Assembly: GCF_001434135.1 (NCBI RefSeq)
Contig: NZ_AZEB01000007.1
Span: forward strand, 1 to 64,000
Direction: 5' to 3'
DNA from: Lentilactobacillus kisonensis DSM 19906 = JCM 15041
Lineage (GTDB): Bacteria; Bacillota; Bacilli; Lactobacillales; Lactobacillaceae
Length of the DNA stretch: 64,000 nucleotides
Of this stretch, positions 8,654 through 17,217 are shown piece by piece; the first letter of the stretch is position 1; each line of letters begins with the position of its first letter. Position numbers and translations under genes: made by a program. The notes below the pieces were generated by a model. It made no database searches and was not told the DNA's origin. It saw only the letters and a program-made list of their open reading frames with translations.

Positions 8654-8719
8654 CATATCTATCAACTTGGAATGTCATTAAACCAGCACTAAATACCCAC
8701 TCGCTAACTTCTCAGCAGG

Positions 8720-9205
8720 CTACTTCAAGATTTCTTTCTTATTCAGAGCAGAATAGATCTCCTCTTCTATTGCCTCAGGTTTCGTGATTGGCGCAAACCG
8801 GCGAATTAATTGCCCGTCTTTACCGACCAAGAATTTCGTGTAGTTCCATTTGATCCGGCCATGGCCTGACTGATCTTTAAGGTAGGTAAACAACGGGTCT
8901 TCTCCCTTGCCGTTGACAACTACCCGCTTGGTCATCGGAAAGGTCACACCGTAATGTAGCCGGCAATAGTCATCAGCTTCCTCGTCAGTTGCTAACTCCT
9001 GATGAAACTGATTAGAGGGAAGGCCAAGAATGACAAAGCCTTCATCTTTGTATTTTTTATATAAAGCTTCTAGCCCTTCGAGTTGTGGAGCCAGCCCGCA
9101 TTTGCTGGCTGTATTAACGATCAATACAACCTTATTTTTAAACTGTTTAAGATCAACCGGGGCCCCATTCATTTCTTGTTCAGAAAAATCGTAAATTGTC
9201 TTCAT
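8720..9205 (-). CDS. Glutathione peroxidase family thiol peroxidase
   Basis: A 161-residue cytoplasmic peroxidase of the thioredoxin fold, reducing hydrogen peroxide or organic hydroperoxides with a cysteine instead of selenocysteine. VNTASKCGLAPQ carries the peroxidatic Cys (about residue 36), with FVILGLPSNQF (family Gln region) and IKWNYTKFLV (Trp-Asn motif) completing the catalytic tetrad. The length is standard for the bacterial Gpx/BsaA family. It stands alone between terminators. In lactobacilli the reductant is more likely thioredoxin than glutathione. Confidence 0.92.
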   Translation of the reverse strand: MKTIYDFSEQEMNGAPVDLKQFKNKVVLIVNTASKCGLAPQLEGLEALYKKYKDEGFVILGLPSNQFHQELATDEEADDYCRLHYGVTFPMTKRVVVNGKGEDPLFTYLKDQSGHGRIKWNYTKFLVGKDGQLIRRFAPITKPEAIEEEIYSALNKKEILK

Positions 9206-9346
9206 TAGGAATCACCTGTCTTATTTTCTAGATTACATACAGAGTGTATCCCAATTGAGGGCAAAACAAAAGAGTGGGAAATAAAGCGGTTTCTGCAATG
9301 TAACAGTTGAATTTAGAAAGCAAACGGCAGATCCTGGCTATTTAAC

Positions 9347-9392
9347 AAAAAAATACAAGCATTCCCAATCGAGAGAATGCTTGTATTTTTTT
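9347..9392. terminator. Strong bidirectional terminator ending the PTS operon
   Basis: AAAAAAATACAAGCATTC pairs with GAATGCTTGTATTTTTTT around a 10-base loop. It lies 34 bp past the ptsI stop on the minus strand. Confidence 0.9.
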
Positions 9393-9425
9393 AAATTTTA
9401 AGATCTAAACGATTGTCCTAATCTA

Positions 9426-11156
9426 TTATTTTGCTAACCGCTCATTAACAAGCTTTTCAACCTCAGAAGCTGTCTGACACTTAGCCAGCACTTCATCGAC
9501 AATTGCGGCACATTCAGTCGTCGTCAAACTTCTCATTTGGCTTCGTGACCGCAAAATAGAACTAGCACTCATGGAATATTCATCGAGACCCATTCCCAGC
9601 AATAGTGGCAAAGCACGTTGGTCACCAGCCATCTCACCACACATCGCTGCAATCTTACCTTCAGCGTGGGCAGAATCAATCACGTGCTTGATTAATCGCA
9701 ACAACGCCGGATTCAATGGTTGATATAGATATGAGACGGCATCGTTACCCCGGTCAGCCGCAAACGAATACTGAATCAAATCGTTTGTGCCAATACTGAA
9801 GAAATCAACTTCCTTGGCAAATTGATCAGCGAAAATTGCAGCAGCCGGGATTTCAATCATAATCCCAAGCTTAATATCATCACCGATGCCCGGTGTTTCC
9901 TTTTGCAGGTTTTGCTTTTCTTCCATAAAGACCTTCTTGGCTTCACGGAATTCATCAAGCGTCGCAATCATTGGGAACATAATTCGTAACTGGCCAAATT
10001 GGGAAGCCCGAATTAACGCCCGCAACTGGGTTCTGAAGATGTTTTGACGATCCAGCGAAATCCGAATTGCCCGATAGCCTAAGAACGGATTCATTTCTTC
10101 AGGCAATGGCAGATATGGTAATGGTTTGTCACCACCAATATCCATCGTTCGAATAACGACTGGCTTGCCGGCCATCGTCTCAACAACTTTTTTATAAGCA
10201 CTAAATTGCTGATCCTCGGTTGGCAGCGCATCACTATCCATATACAGAAATTCCGTTCGGAACAAACCGACCGCTTCCGCACCAGCTTTTAACACATCGT
10301 CCATATCGGCCGGGGTCCCAATGTTGGCGGCAATTTCAAACTGTTTGCCATCTTTTGAAACTGAAGGCTCGTCAACCAGCTTAGCCCACTCAGCCTGCTC
10401 AGCCGCAAACTGGGTCGCCTTTTGCTGATAATCACGCACTTCAGCTTGATCGGGATCGACAATTGCAACCCCATTCAAGCCGTCAAGAATCAGTTGGTCA
10501 CCATTGGCAATCTCAGTGGTGGCCTTTTCAGATCCGACCACCGCCGGAATTTCAAGTGTCCGGGACATGATTGCCGAATGACTTGTTCGGCCACCCATAT
10601 CAGTAATCATCCCTTTGATATACTTCTTATTCATTTGAGAAGTATCAGAAGGCGTAATTTCATGAGCAACAATAATCACTGGACTATTGATTGATGCAAG
10701 GCTTGGCAATTGCTTGCCCAACAAGTGGCTCAAAGCACGCTTAGCAACATCCTTAACATCAGCTGCCCGCTCTTGCATATACTTGTTATCAGTCATCGCC
10801 GCCAAGGTTTCTGCAAAATTGGTTGTGACATCAACCAGCGCTTGTTCAGCGTTAACCTTGTCGTTCTTGATTTCATCTTCAATTTGCTTGATCATATCAG
10901 GATCGGACAACATTGCAATATGAGCATCAAAAACAGCAGCCTCGTCATCCCCAAGCGTTGCCTTGGCGTTCGCTTGAATTTGCTTTAATTCATCAATTGA
11001 TGCGTCAAATGAATCATGGATTCGTTTTATTTCCGCATCGGTATCTGAAATGGTATGTTTTTCGAAGCTTAAATCAGGATCGACTAACAGGTAAGCCTTA
11101 GCTATACCAATTCCATCACTCGCAGCGATCCCTTTGATTTCCTTCGACAAAACCAT
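9426..11156 (-). CDS. ptsI: PTS enzyme I, copy 1
   Basis: A 576-residue phosphoenolpyruvate-protein phosphotransferase, the general energy-coupling enzyme of the PTS, passing phosphate from PEP to HPr. The phospho-His lies in GGRTSHSAIMSRTLEIP (about residue 190). The PEP-binding TIM-barrel part shows FRTEFLYMD, IRTMDIGGDKPLPYL and the catalytic Cys in IAAMCGEMAGD. It is the last gene of a galactitol-type PTS operon and has no ptsH beside it. A second enzyme I gene, at about 90 percent protein identity by eye, lies at 21636-23375. A linked, non-housekeeping enzyme I is unusual, since ptsI normally sits in ptsHI. Confidence 0.95.
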   Translation of the reverse strand: MVLSKEIKGIAASDGIGIAKAYLLVDPDLSFEKHTISDTDAEIKRIHDSFDASIDELKQIQANAKATLGDDEAAVFDAHIAMLSDPDMIKQIEDEIKNDKVNAEQALVDVTTNFAETLAAMTDNKYMQERAADVKDVAKRALSHLLGKQLPSLASINSPVIIVAHEITPSDTSQMNKKYIKGMITDMGGRTSHSAIMSRTLEIPAVVGSEKATTEIANGDQLILDGLNGVAIVDPDQAEVRDYQQKATQFAAEQAEWAKLVDEPSVSKDGKQFEIAANIGTPADMDDVLKAGAEAVGLFRTEFLYMDSDALPTEDQQFSAYKKVVETMAGKPVVIRTMDIGGDKPLPYLPLPEEMNPFLGYRAIRISLDRQNIFRTQLRALIRASQFGQLRIMFPMIATLDEFREAKKVFMEEKQNLQKETPGIGDDIKLGIMIEIPAAAIFADQFAKEVDFFSIGTNDLIQYSFAADRGNDAVSYLYQPLNPALLRLIKHVIDSAHAEGKIAAMCGEMAGDQRALPLLLGMGLDEYSMSASSILRSRSQMRSLTTTECAAIVDEVLAKCQTASEVEKLVNERLAK

Positions 11157-11217
11157 CCCTCCTTATTCACTTGAAATCTAATGGTTTTAAATTAATAATT
11201 ATTCATTAATTTAAAGA

Positions 11218-11508
11218 TTATTTTTCAAAGCCTAATTTATCCATAATTTGTTCGTAAACCTTGTCAGTGTTAATGCCAGTCAACAACGGAACAGCGTTGA
11301 TAACCTTGTCCTTAATATTGTCAGGAACCACAACGGTACTGACGAAAACATCATAATCGTCAACATTGTTAACGTATTGTGCAATGTTACCTTTGTAAAT
11401 CTTAACCTTGTCCAAGTCACCCTTTGATTGCAAGTAATCTCTAATCTTGCCTTCAGCAACAGTCGATGTTGCAATTCCACTTCCACAAACAACCATAATC
11501 GTCTTCAT
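11218..11508 (-). CDS. PTS galactitol-type EIIB
   Basis: A 96-residue cytoplasmic EIIB of the Gat family. The phospho-Cys is in the N-terminal MKTIMVVCGSGIATST P-loop-like motif, and it receives phosphate from EIIA for transfer to the sugar during transport. The ATG at 11508 has a GAGGTG site 7 bases upstream; an in-frame GTG three codons earlier overlaps that site and was rejected. It is co-transcribed between EIIC and ptsI. Confidence 0.9.
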   Translation of the reverse strand: MKTIMVVCGSGIATSTVAEGKIRDYLQSKGDLDKVKIYKGNIAQYVNNVDDYDVFVSTVVVPDNIKDKVINAVPLLTGINTDKVYEQIMDKLGFEK

Positions 11509-11537
11509 ATTTTTCACCTCTGCGTATATAAACGCAA

Positions 11538-12911
11538 TTAATTATTAGTTTCTACAGCATCATTTTCGCGGTTTTTACCTTTTTTACCACGGAATTTATT
11601 ATACCATACCATTAGTGCAAGGGTTACTAAGCCGATTAGACCAATACCACCCCAGGTCATCACTTTGCCAAGGCCAACAATCATCCAAGTCGTCCAAACA
11701 CCACCATCACTCAAAACTGAGATTGATGAGTTCCCTTGCAGATTGAATTTGGCGCCTTGAGCAGCGGCCGTTACTAATGGGGCTACCCAAGAAGCAATAT
11801 AGAGGCTGATGATGACATCAACAATTCCACCAACGATCGTCCGGAAAATATCACCACGGAAAACGGCAGCCATTACGGCAATCATGTATGGCAAAGTTGC
11901 TAAGTCACCAAATGGCAGAACGTGGTTACCGGGAACGATAACGGCAATGAACAACGTTAATGGTACCAGAATCAAAGCTGATGAAAGCACAGTTGAATTA
12001 CCAGCAGCTAAGGCACTATCCATCCCAATGTAAAGATCTCGACCAGGGAACCGTGACTTAACAAAGTTATTGGCACCCTCAGAGATTGGTGCTAATCCTT
12101 CCATTAGTAGGGAAACCATCCGGGGCATTAGGACCAAGACCGCAGCGGTGCTAACACCAAGTTGAAGGGTCTTAGTAACGGAGTATTTGGCAAGAATTCC
12201 AATCACAATCCCGATGAACAAGCCCATTACTGATGAATCCCCAAAGATTCCCATTCGTTTCTGAATTGTATCAGGCGTCATCTTAATCTTATTGATTCCA
12301 GGGATTCGATCCATAATCCAGTTAAGCGGTAATGCTAAAACGTAACCTGGGGCTGAAGCACCCTGAGGAAATGAAATGCCTTCCAAACCGTATTGCTTTT
12401 GGATGTGGGGAGCAGCCATGTCGGCCAACAGATAAATGACCATGACGTGAACAACCATTGTAAACAATCCTAAAGCAAAACTATGAGAAACAACGTAAAC
12501 TAATGATCCCGTAAACGCAATGTGCCAGTAGTTCCAAACATCGACATCCAGCGTTTTGGTTAAACCTAATAATAGCAAAATGACATTTGAGATAACACCA
12601 ACGGGAATTGCCAAACTACCAAGCACGGTCCCATAGGCAATTGCTGAAGCGGCGGGCCAACCGATATCAATTGTCCCTAGATGAAGGCCAAAGTTCTTAA
12701 CCATCGATTGGGCGGCAGGACCAAGGTTCTTCGTTAAAACCCCAATTACCAAGTTCAAACCGATAAACCCAATCCCGATGGTTAAGCCGGCTTTGAACGC
12801 TTTACTTGGTTTGATTCTTAAAATTAATGCGAAGAAAAACAGTAGAATAGGCAACATAACACTTGCGCCTAAATTAACAAACCACTGCAATCCACTAGAT
12901 ATTGCATCCAT
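11538..12911 (-). CDS. PTS galactitol-type EIIC permease
   Basis: A 457-residue polytopic membrane permease of the galactitol (GatC) family, with about ten hydrophobic segments and the typical GLTIGIGFIGLNLVIGVL, GWPAASAIAYGTVLGSLAIP and RDLYIGMDSALAAGNSTVL blocks. It translocates and phosphorylates a polyol or related sugar together with the EIIA and EIIB encoded beside it. No dehydrogenase or aldolase for galactitol is encoded nearby, so the true substrate is open. A VSH element separates it from the upstream EIIA gene inside the operon. Confidence 0.9.
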   Translation of the reverse strand: MDAISSGLQWFVNLGASVMLPILLFFFALILRIKPSKAFKAGLTIGIGFIGLNLVIGVLTKNLGPAAQSMVKNFGLHLGTIDIGWPAASAIAYGTVLGSLAIPVGVISNVILLLLGLTKTLDVDVWNYWHIAFTGSLVYVVSHSFALGLFTMVVHVMVIYLLADMAAPHIQKQYGLEGISFPQGASAPGYVLALPLNWIMDRIPGINKIKMTPDTIQKRMGIFGDSSVMGLFIGIVIGILAKYSVTKTLQLGVSTAAVLVLMPRMVSLLMEGLAPISEGANNFVKSRFPGRDLYIGMDSALAAGNSTVLSSALILVPLTLFIAVIVPGNHVLPFGDLATLPYMIAVMAAVFRGDIFRTIVGGIVDVIISLYIASWVAPLVTAAAQGAKFNLQGNSSISVLSDGGVWTTWMIVGLGKVMTWGGIGLIGLVTLALMVWYNKFRGKKGKNRENDAVETNN

Positions 12912-12933
12912 ATAATGACGACCTCCTATGATT

Positions 12934-13053
12934 AGTGAGCGGATCCAAGCGGTTAGAAGTCAGGCCATAAGTCTCCGCCACCAAGAATCCCCGGTCTTGG
13001 GATTGTTGGTGGGGGTGCTTATGGGCAGACTTCTGCTTGGAGGAGCTGTCCTA
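12934..13053 (-). repeat. VSH hairpin element, copy 3 (within an operon)
   Basis: Sense strand is minus, as for the operon. Stems: CCAAGC/GCTTGG, AGAAGTC/GACTTCT, CATAAG/CTTATG, CCACCAA/TTGGTGG, apex AATCCC AAGACCG GGGATT. The first stem differs from the usual GCAAAGC and its partner changes to match. Its TTAGGAC end provides the TAG stop of the EIIA gene, and its other end lies about 23 bp before the EIIC start. Confidence 0.88.
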
Positions 13054-13506
13054 CTTAATAATGCCAACATTTTCCATGATTTTAATAAATTCATCCTTAT
13101 CATTAATGGTTTCTAATTTAGCCAAAGTTTCTTTATCTTGGAATAGGCCCATCAATGTTTGCAGCATCTTCAATTGATCATCTGATTTCTTCAGTGCCAA
13201 CATAAAAATCAACTTCACTTGGACTTCAGAATTATCACCCATTTGTAAAAATTTAACGGGTGTCTTTAACCGCATGAACCCAATTTGGGGCGTAATTACT
13301 TTGTCAGCGTCCGTATGAGGGATTGCGACCCCAATTGTCTCAGTATTTAAAGCCGTTGGAAAATTCGATTCACGTTTCAGAATGGCTGGCTTAAATTCCT
13401 CAGTAACACTACCAGCTTTATAAAGGCTATCAGCTAAAATCGAGAGGGCTTCTTGCTTATCAGAAGCCTCCTTATCAAATAAAATAACGTTTTGATCAAA
13501 TAACAT
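13051..13506 (-). CDS. PTS EIIA (galactitol/fructose type)
   Basis: A 151-residue EIIA-2 domain protein, the soluble phosphocarrier between HPr and EIIB. The phospho-His is in IGVAIPHTDADKV (about residue 65), with the family REXXFPT-like ILKRESNFPTALNTE before it. Its stop codon is the TAG of the adjoining VSH element. It overlaps the upstream EIIA-like gene by 1 bp. This is presumably the transport EIIA of the operon, the other EIIA being the regulator's partner. Confidence 0.9.
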   Translation of the reverse strand: MLFDQNVILFDKEASDKQEALSILADSLYKAGSVTEEFKPAILKRESNFPTALNTETIGVAIPHTDADKVITPQIGFMRLKTPVKFLQMGDNSEVQVKLIFMLALKKSDDQLKMLQTLMGLFQDKETLAKLETINDKDEFIKIMENVGIIK

Positions 13507-13907
13507 TAGTTCTCACCTCCTTTAATGAAATAGTTTTTAACATCCGCATTGGTATGGTGACGGTCTAAAAGGTACTCAAACGGCCTAGGATCCACCAATA
13601 AGTGCATAAATTCAGCCAGCGCATCGGTAGCGCCATTGGTTAACACAAAAATTGCAGCTCGGATCCCCGAGTGCCCTAACAGTTTAGCTTGTTGCGTAAA
13701 CCTAGTCACAACGACCGTGGTTTGATTAACGTAGGGCTCATTGATATGGGGCATCATGATTCCTGGATAAATTTCTGTACTTCCTAATTGTTCTCGTTTC
13801 TTAATATCATCAACCAGTTGGTCAATTGGCTTATCAATAACGTGCTGTTGCGTTACGGCCCTCTCTAATTCCGTCAAGGCATCCTCTTGGCGGCAGCTGG
13901 TAATCAT
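13506..13907 (-). CDS. EIIA-like domain protein split from the PRD regulator
   Basis: A 133-residue EIIA-2 domain with its phospho-His in YPGIMMPHINEPYV. In MtlR/ManR-type activators this domain is normally fused to the C-terminus of the regulator. Here the regulator stops (TAA, 13912-13914) and this frame begins at an ATG four bases later in a different frame, so translation is probably coupled. A longer reading from 13970 is open but would overlap the regulator by 59 bp. The locus at 32489-34419 has the same split, so it is an inherited arrangement and not a fresh frameshift. Confidence 0.75.
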   Translation of the reverse strand: MITSCRQEDALTELERAVTQQHVIDKPIDQLVDDIKKREQLGSTEIYPGIMMPHINEPYVNQTTVVVTRFTQQAKLLGHSGIRAAIFVLTNGATDALAEFMHLLVDPRPFEYLLDRHHTNADVKNYFIKGGEN

Positions 13908-13911
13908 ATAA

Positions 13912-15387
13912 TTAAGACCCGTATAATGCACTTTCAACACTCTTTCTATCTGCTTGGGTGAACATCGCACTAGATAATACCACCCGGGTTTGATTAATTG
14001 GATGAATATTAACCGTAGTAATAATTAAATCAACATCTTGATAATCTTCTTCATTGTTCTGATATGATTCGATCGACAGTGTCCCAACAATCCTAAGGTT
14101 GGGGAATGCCTGATGGACCTTGGCGTGTAATAGCTTAGAAGTTCCCACACCGCTGGCACACATGATCAAAGCCTTTTTAACTGGTCGGCTCTCCTCAAAG
14201 TACTTCGCAAAATAAAGGGTAATAAACCCAGACTCGTCGTCAGAAATGGCCGCTTTATTAGTCATAAGTTGACTTGCCCGTTCAGAAATCCCCTTCACCG
14301 TTTCAAATAGCGAACCATATTCCAACTTAATATCATTCAGTAGCCGGTTAGCAACGATGATATGATTTTCAAGTCGATTGAGCATCGGCTTGACGTGACC
14401 AATTAAATCTTGCTTTAACGATTGCACTCGTGGATCAGATTCTGTTAAGTTAAATCCTTGAATATATAGATTAACCAACCGCATCACTTCATCAGACACC
14501 ATTCCATTAAAGGTAACGTCATGGTCATAGCGCATTGAAATCAAATATTGGAGCAGGTATCCTTTTTCAATCTCCGGTAAACTGGTATGAAGATAATCAG
14601 AGGTGTTCTTGATGACATCAGAGGCAACCGCGAAGAATTCCGGATTATTTTCAATGGTTTTTGCCTCATTAGCAAACGCCTTTTTGGCCTTGTCATCTTC
14701 AATTACCTTACCAGTTCGAAATCGTTTAATCAGAATATATAAATGTGAAAAGATATTAACGTTATAGGGGTAGGGAATGGTTAGGCCAAGGGAGCGTTGG
14801 ATCCATTCAATTTGAGCAGTTAAAAATTGGTTGTCGTAAACGTTGATATCCGCAACCTCGCTGGCAAATCCCTGGGGACTGTCAACACTCATTAAGTTGC
14901 TTTGGACTAACGCCATGTTAATTGACCGGCGAATTGCCTCCTCATCACCGACAACTGAAATCTTATTACCCTTTCTAGCCAGCCGAACCGCATACTTCTT
15001 CAAAAGTTTGCTTAGTATTGATAGGTCCTGTTGGATTAAGTCGTTACTGACGTAATAATGCCCATAAAGCTTATCAACAGAAATTGAAAATGGGGCACTA
15101 AACAAAATGCTCAATAAAACCTTATTCCGTCGTTCAACCGGTGAGTAATCAACAATATCATTATGCGTTTTCTTATTAGTCGCTGCTAAATATTGATCGT
15201 AATTAATCCGATACCCCCTTCCCCGTTCGGAGTGAATCACATCAATTCCAAGTGAGTCGTTAATCAACCGTACTTTGCGATATACCGTCTTTTCTGACAC
15301 ACCAAGCTTGGCCGCGATGTCAACTGCCGTCACGTAACCATCAGTCTTGGAAAGTGTCATAATCATTTTTTCGCAAGTGGCATCCAT
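13912..15387 (-). CDS. PRD-containing transcriptional regulator (MtlR/BglG type)
   Basis: A 491-residue PTS-controlled activator. It has an N-terminal winged helix (about residues 5-60; VTAVDIAAKLGVSEKTVYRKV), a linker domain, two PRD regions (about 170-400) and a C-terminal EIIB-Gat domain with phospho-Cys in LIMCASGVGTSKLLH. The start at 15387 has AAAGGAGG 6-7 bases upstream and fits the domain start; the longer open frame to 15480 would run through the operator palindrome. It probably activates its own PTS operon when dephosphorylated by substrate uptake. Confidence 0.88.
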   Translation of the reverse strand: MDATCEKMIMTLSKTDGYVTAVDIAAKLGVSEKTVYRKVRLINDSLGIDVIHSERGRGYRINYDQYLAATNKKTHNDIVDYSPVERRNKVLLSILFSAPFSISVDKLYGHYYVSNDLIQQDLSILSKLLKKYAVRLARKGNKISVVGDEEAIRRSINMALVQSNLMSVDSPQGFASEVADINVYDNQFLTAQIEWIQRSLGLTIPYPYNVNIFSHLYILIKRFRTGKVIEDDKAKKAFANEAKTIENNPEFFAVASDVIKNTSDYLHTSLPEIEKGYLLQYLISMRYDHDVTFNGMVSDEVMRLVNLYIQGFNLTESDPRVQSLKQDLIGHVKPMLNRLENHIIVANRLLNDIKLEYGSLFETVKGISERASQLMTNKAAISDDESGFITLYFAKYFEESRPVKKALIMCASGVGTSKLLHAKVHQAFPNLRIVGTLSIESYQNNEEDYQDVDLIITTVNIHPINQTRVVLSSAMFTQADRKSVESALYGS

Positions 15388-15445
15388 AAACTGCCTCCTT
15401 TTATTAAAGAATAAAGCGTTTTCTTTCGATTGCGTGTAAATCATT

Positions 15446-15461
15446 GTCCGTTGCAACGGAC
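15446..15461. promoter_or_regulatory. GTCC-N8-GGAC palindrome, probable PRD-regulator operator
   Basis: Perfect 16-bp palindrome GTCCGTTGCAACGGAC, 59 bp before the regulator start. The second PRD regulator (start 34419) has GTCC-N8-GGAC at 34482-34497, 63 bp upstream. Same spacing, outer bases and position in two paralogous loci suggest the binding site of this regulator type. Confidence 0.65.
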
Positions 15462-15588
15462 AATGACCATTTTGAAACAACTTTTAATGTAGGTAATTTC
15501 AGAATAAGAACGAGATTATCTCCAAAATTCAACTGTTCATTATGCCATACTTTAATTAACAGTCAATAAAAAACACTTCGAGCAAAAT

Positions 15589-15666
15589 AAAGTGGCCTAA
15601 GCTTAGTGCTGGTTAGAAACTGACGATGGTTAGTTTTTAACTAATACTAAGTTTGGACCACTTTTT
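15589..15666. terminator. Large imperfect hairpin, probable terminator
   Basis: AAAGTGGCCTAAGCTTAGT and GGTTAGAAACT on the left pair with AGTTTTTAAC and ACTAAGTTTGGACCACTTT on the right, closing a 78-bp hairpin. It lies downstream of the rpiR gene (minus strand) and upstream of the PRD regulator. The 347-bp gap from 15388 to 15734 contains this hairpin and the regulator's promoter region, and no gene. Confidence 0.6.
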
Positions 15667-15734
15667 AGGGCATGAGGATTAATTATACTAAACAATTTGT
15701 CAAAAGCTTATTCCGCCATCAATTAAAAACATTC

Positions 15735-16583
15735 TTAGTTACTTCCAGGATGCTTTTGTAAGATAGTTTTGCGCATGTTGGATAACACTCGGTCCGCCTT
15801 TTTACCAAAGTATTGAGCGGTAAGTGTATATAGACAATCATTAATCGCTAACTGCGATGTGAGGGAAAGTAAAGCCTCCGAGCGGTACTTAGAATCTTCT
15901 GAAATGGAGAAAAATTTTACATCACCATAACTGGCTAATGGCGATTCGGGGAAGCTGGTAATCACAATCATTGGAACGTGATTGTTTTTTAAAGAATCCG
16001 CCAAAAGTAGCGTATCACTATCATTCCCAGTATGGGAGATGACTACTGCGCAATCAGTATGATTCAATCTCGTTGATTGCATCAATGCCATATGATATTC
16101 AGAGTCATGTAGGACGTTTAATGGTACCCGCAAAAATTTATGATAGGCATCTAGAGCAACAATATTAGACCCACCCAATCCAAAGAACTCAATCCGATTC
16201 GCATGAACTAAAAGGTCGAGGGCTTTTTTTAAATCTTTTTCCTGCATTAAATTAAACGTGCCGTTTAGCGTTTCGATGTTTGATTCCAATGTCTTTTTAG
16301 CAACAACTTTAGGTGAATCCTCTTGTTTAACTTCTTGAACACTTGCCGTTGAGGATAAATCATTGACCATTGACCACTTAAATTGAGAAAAGCTTGAATA
16401 CCCAAGCTGCTGTGGAAAGCGTGATACCGTTGCAATTGAAACATTACATTTATTTGCCAATTCTGCCACGGTAATTGCGGACAATTTAGCCCCATTTTTC
16501 AAAATGTAATCAGCTAACTTTTTACTTTGTTTTCCGAGTTGCGGATACAGATGCTTAATCCGCTTTTCGATATCTAGATCCAT
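15735..16583 (-). CDS. RpiR-family transcriptional regulator
   Basis: A 282-residue regulator with an N-terminal HTH-6 domain (about residues 1-77; AELANKCNVSIATVSRFPQQLGY) and a C-terminal SIS sugar-phosphate-binding domain (about 120-255; FFGLGGSNIVALDAYHKF and VVISHTGNDSDTLL). It is divergent from the ascorbate operon, which makes it the obvious candidate regulator of that operon, sensing a sugar phosphate. Whether it activates or represses cannot be read from sequence. Confidence 0.9.
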   Translation of the reverse strand: MDLDIEKRIKHLYPQLGKQSKKLADYILKNGAKLSAITVAELANKCNVSIATVSRFPQQLGYSSFSQFKWSMVNDLSSTASVQEVKQEDSPKVVAKKTLESNIETLNGTFNLMQEKDLKKALDLLVHANRIEFFGLGGSNIVALDAYHKFLRVPLNVLHDSEYHMALMQSTRLNHTDCAVVISHTGNDSDTLLLADSLKNNHVPMIVITSFPESPLASYGDVKFFSISEDSKYRSEALLSLTSQLAINDCLYTLTAQYFGKKADRVLSNMRKTILQKHPGSN

Positions 16584-16658
16584 TGATTTAATTACTCCTT
16601 ATACTTAAGTTTCCATAATTGAATCATAACAAAAAAACGTTTAAAAAAGTATTTATGC

Positions 16659-16686
16659 TTGAAATGAAAACGGTTTCGGATATAAT
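16659..16686 (+). promoter_or_regulatory. ula promoter with overlapping cre site
   Basis: TTGAAA (16659-16664), a 16-bp spacer and TATAAT (16681-16686) form a good promoter. ATGAAAACGGTTTCG (16664-16678) in the spacer matches the CcpA cre consensus except at the last base, so catabolite repression by promoter occlusion is expected. Confidence 0.8.
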
Positions 16687-16756
16687 GATACATGTAAATA
16701 TCAATCATCAATGTTATTTATATTATGATATCATTTTACATTAGGAGGTGATACAA

Positions 16757-17212
16757 ATGGCTAATACCTTAGAAATAACGCCCCAGGAAATTCAGCTTAA
16801 AGCAACTGCAACCAATTGGGAAGAAGCAATTAAAGTAGCTGCTAACCCGTTAGTTAACAGTAACCGAATAACTGAAGATTACGTAACAAGTATGATTGAC
16901 TCAGTAAAAAAACTTGGCCCCTATATCGTGATTGCTCCTGGCTTGGCACTGGGTCATGCAAGACCATCAGCGGCCGTGAAGGAAACTTCATTTTCCATAG
17001 CAACGCTTCGCCAACCAGTTAAATTCGGAAGTAAAGACAACGACCCAGTTGACCTCATCGTCATTCTAGCATCAACCAGTGACACCGCTCACTTATCGTT
17101 ACTTCAAAAAATTGTCACTTTTTTAAATGACAGTAACAATTTAACGGAATTGCGCAAAGCAGAAACTCACGATGATGCAACACAAATTGCAAACAAGATT
17201 AATGGAGGGTAA
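16757..17212 (+). CDS. ulaC: PTS ascorbate-type EIIA
   Basis: A 151-residue EIIA of the ascorbate/SgaA family, carrying phosphate from HPr to the EIIB protein. The phospho-His is in GPYIVIAPGLALGHARP, the typical UlaC motif. The ATG at 16757 is 8 bases after AGGAGG; an upstream in-frame GTG overlaps that ribosome site. First gene of the operon ulaC-A-B-G-D, behind a cre-containing promoter. Confidence 0.9.
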   Translation: MANTLEITPQEIQLKATATNWEEAIKVAANPLVNSNRITEDYVTSMIDSVKKLGPYIVIAPGLALGHARPSAAVKETSFSIATLRQPVKFGSKDNDPVDLIVILASTSDTAHLSLLQKIVTFLNDSNNLTELRKAETHDDATQIANKINGG

Positions 17213-17217
17213 TCGAA

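Noticed and set aside
13506-13970. Frameshift mutation separating regulator and EIIA domain
   Set aside because: The second PRD locus (32489-34419) shows the same split with tight overlap, so it is an inherited gene arrangement.
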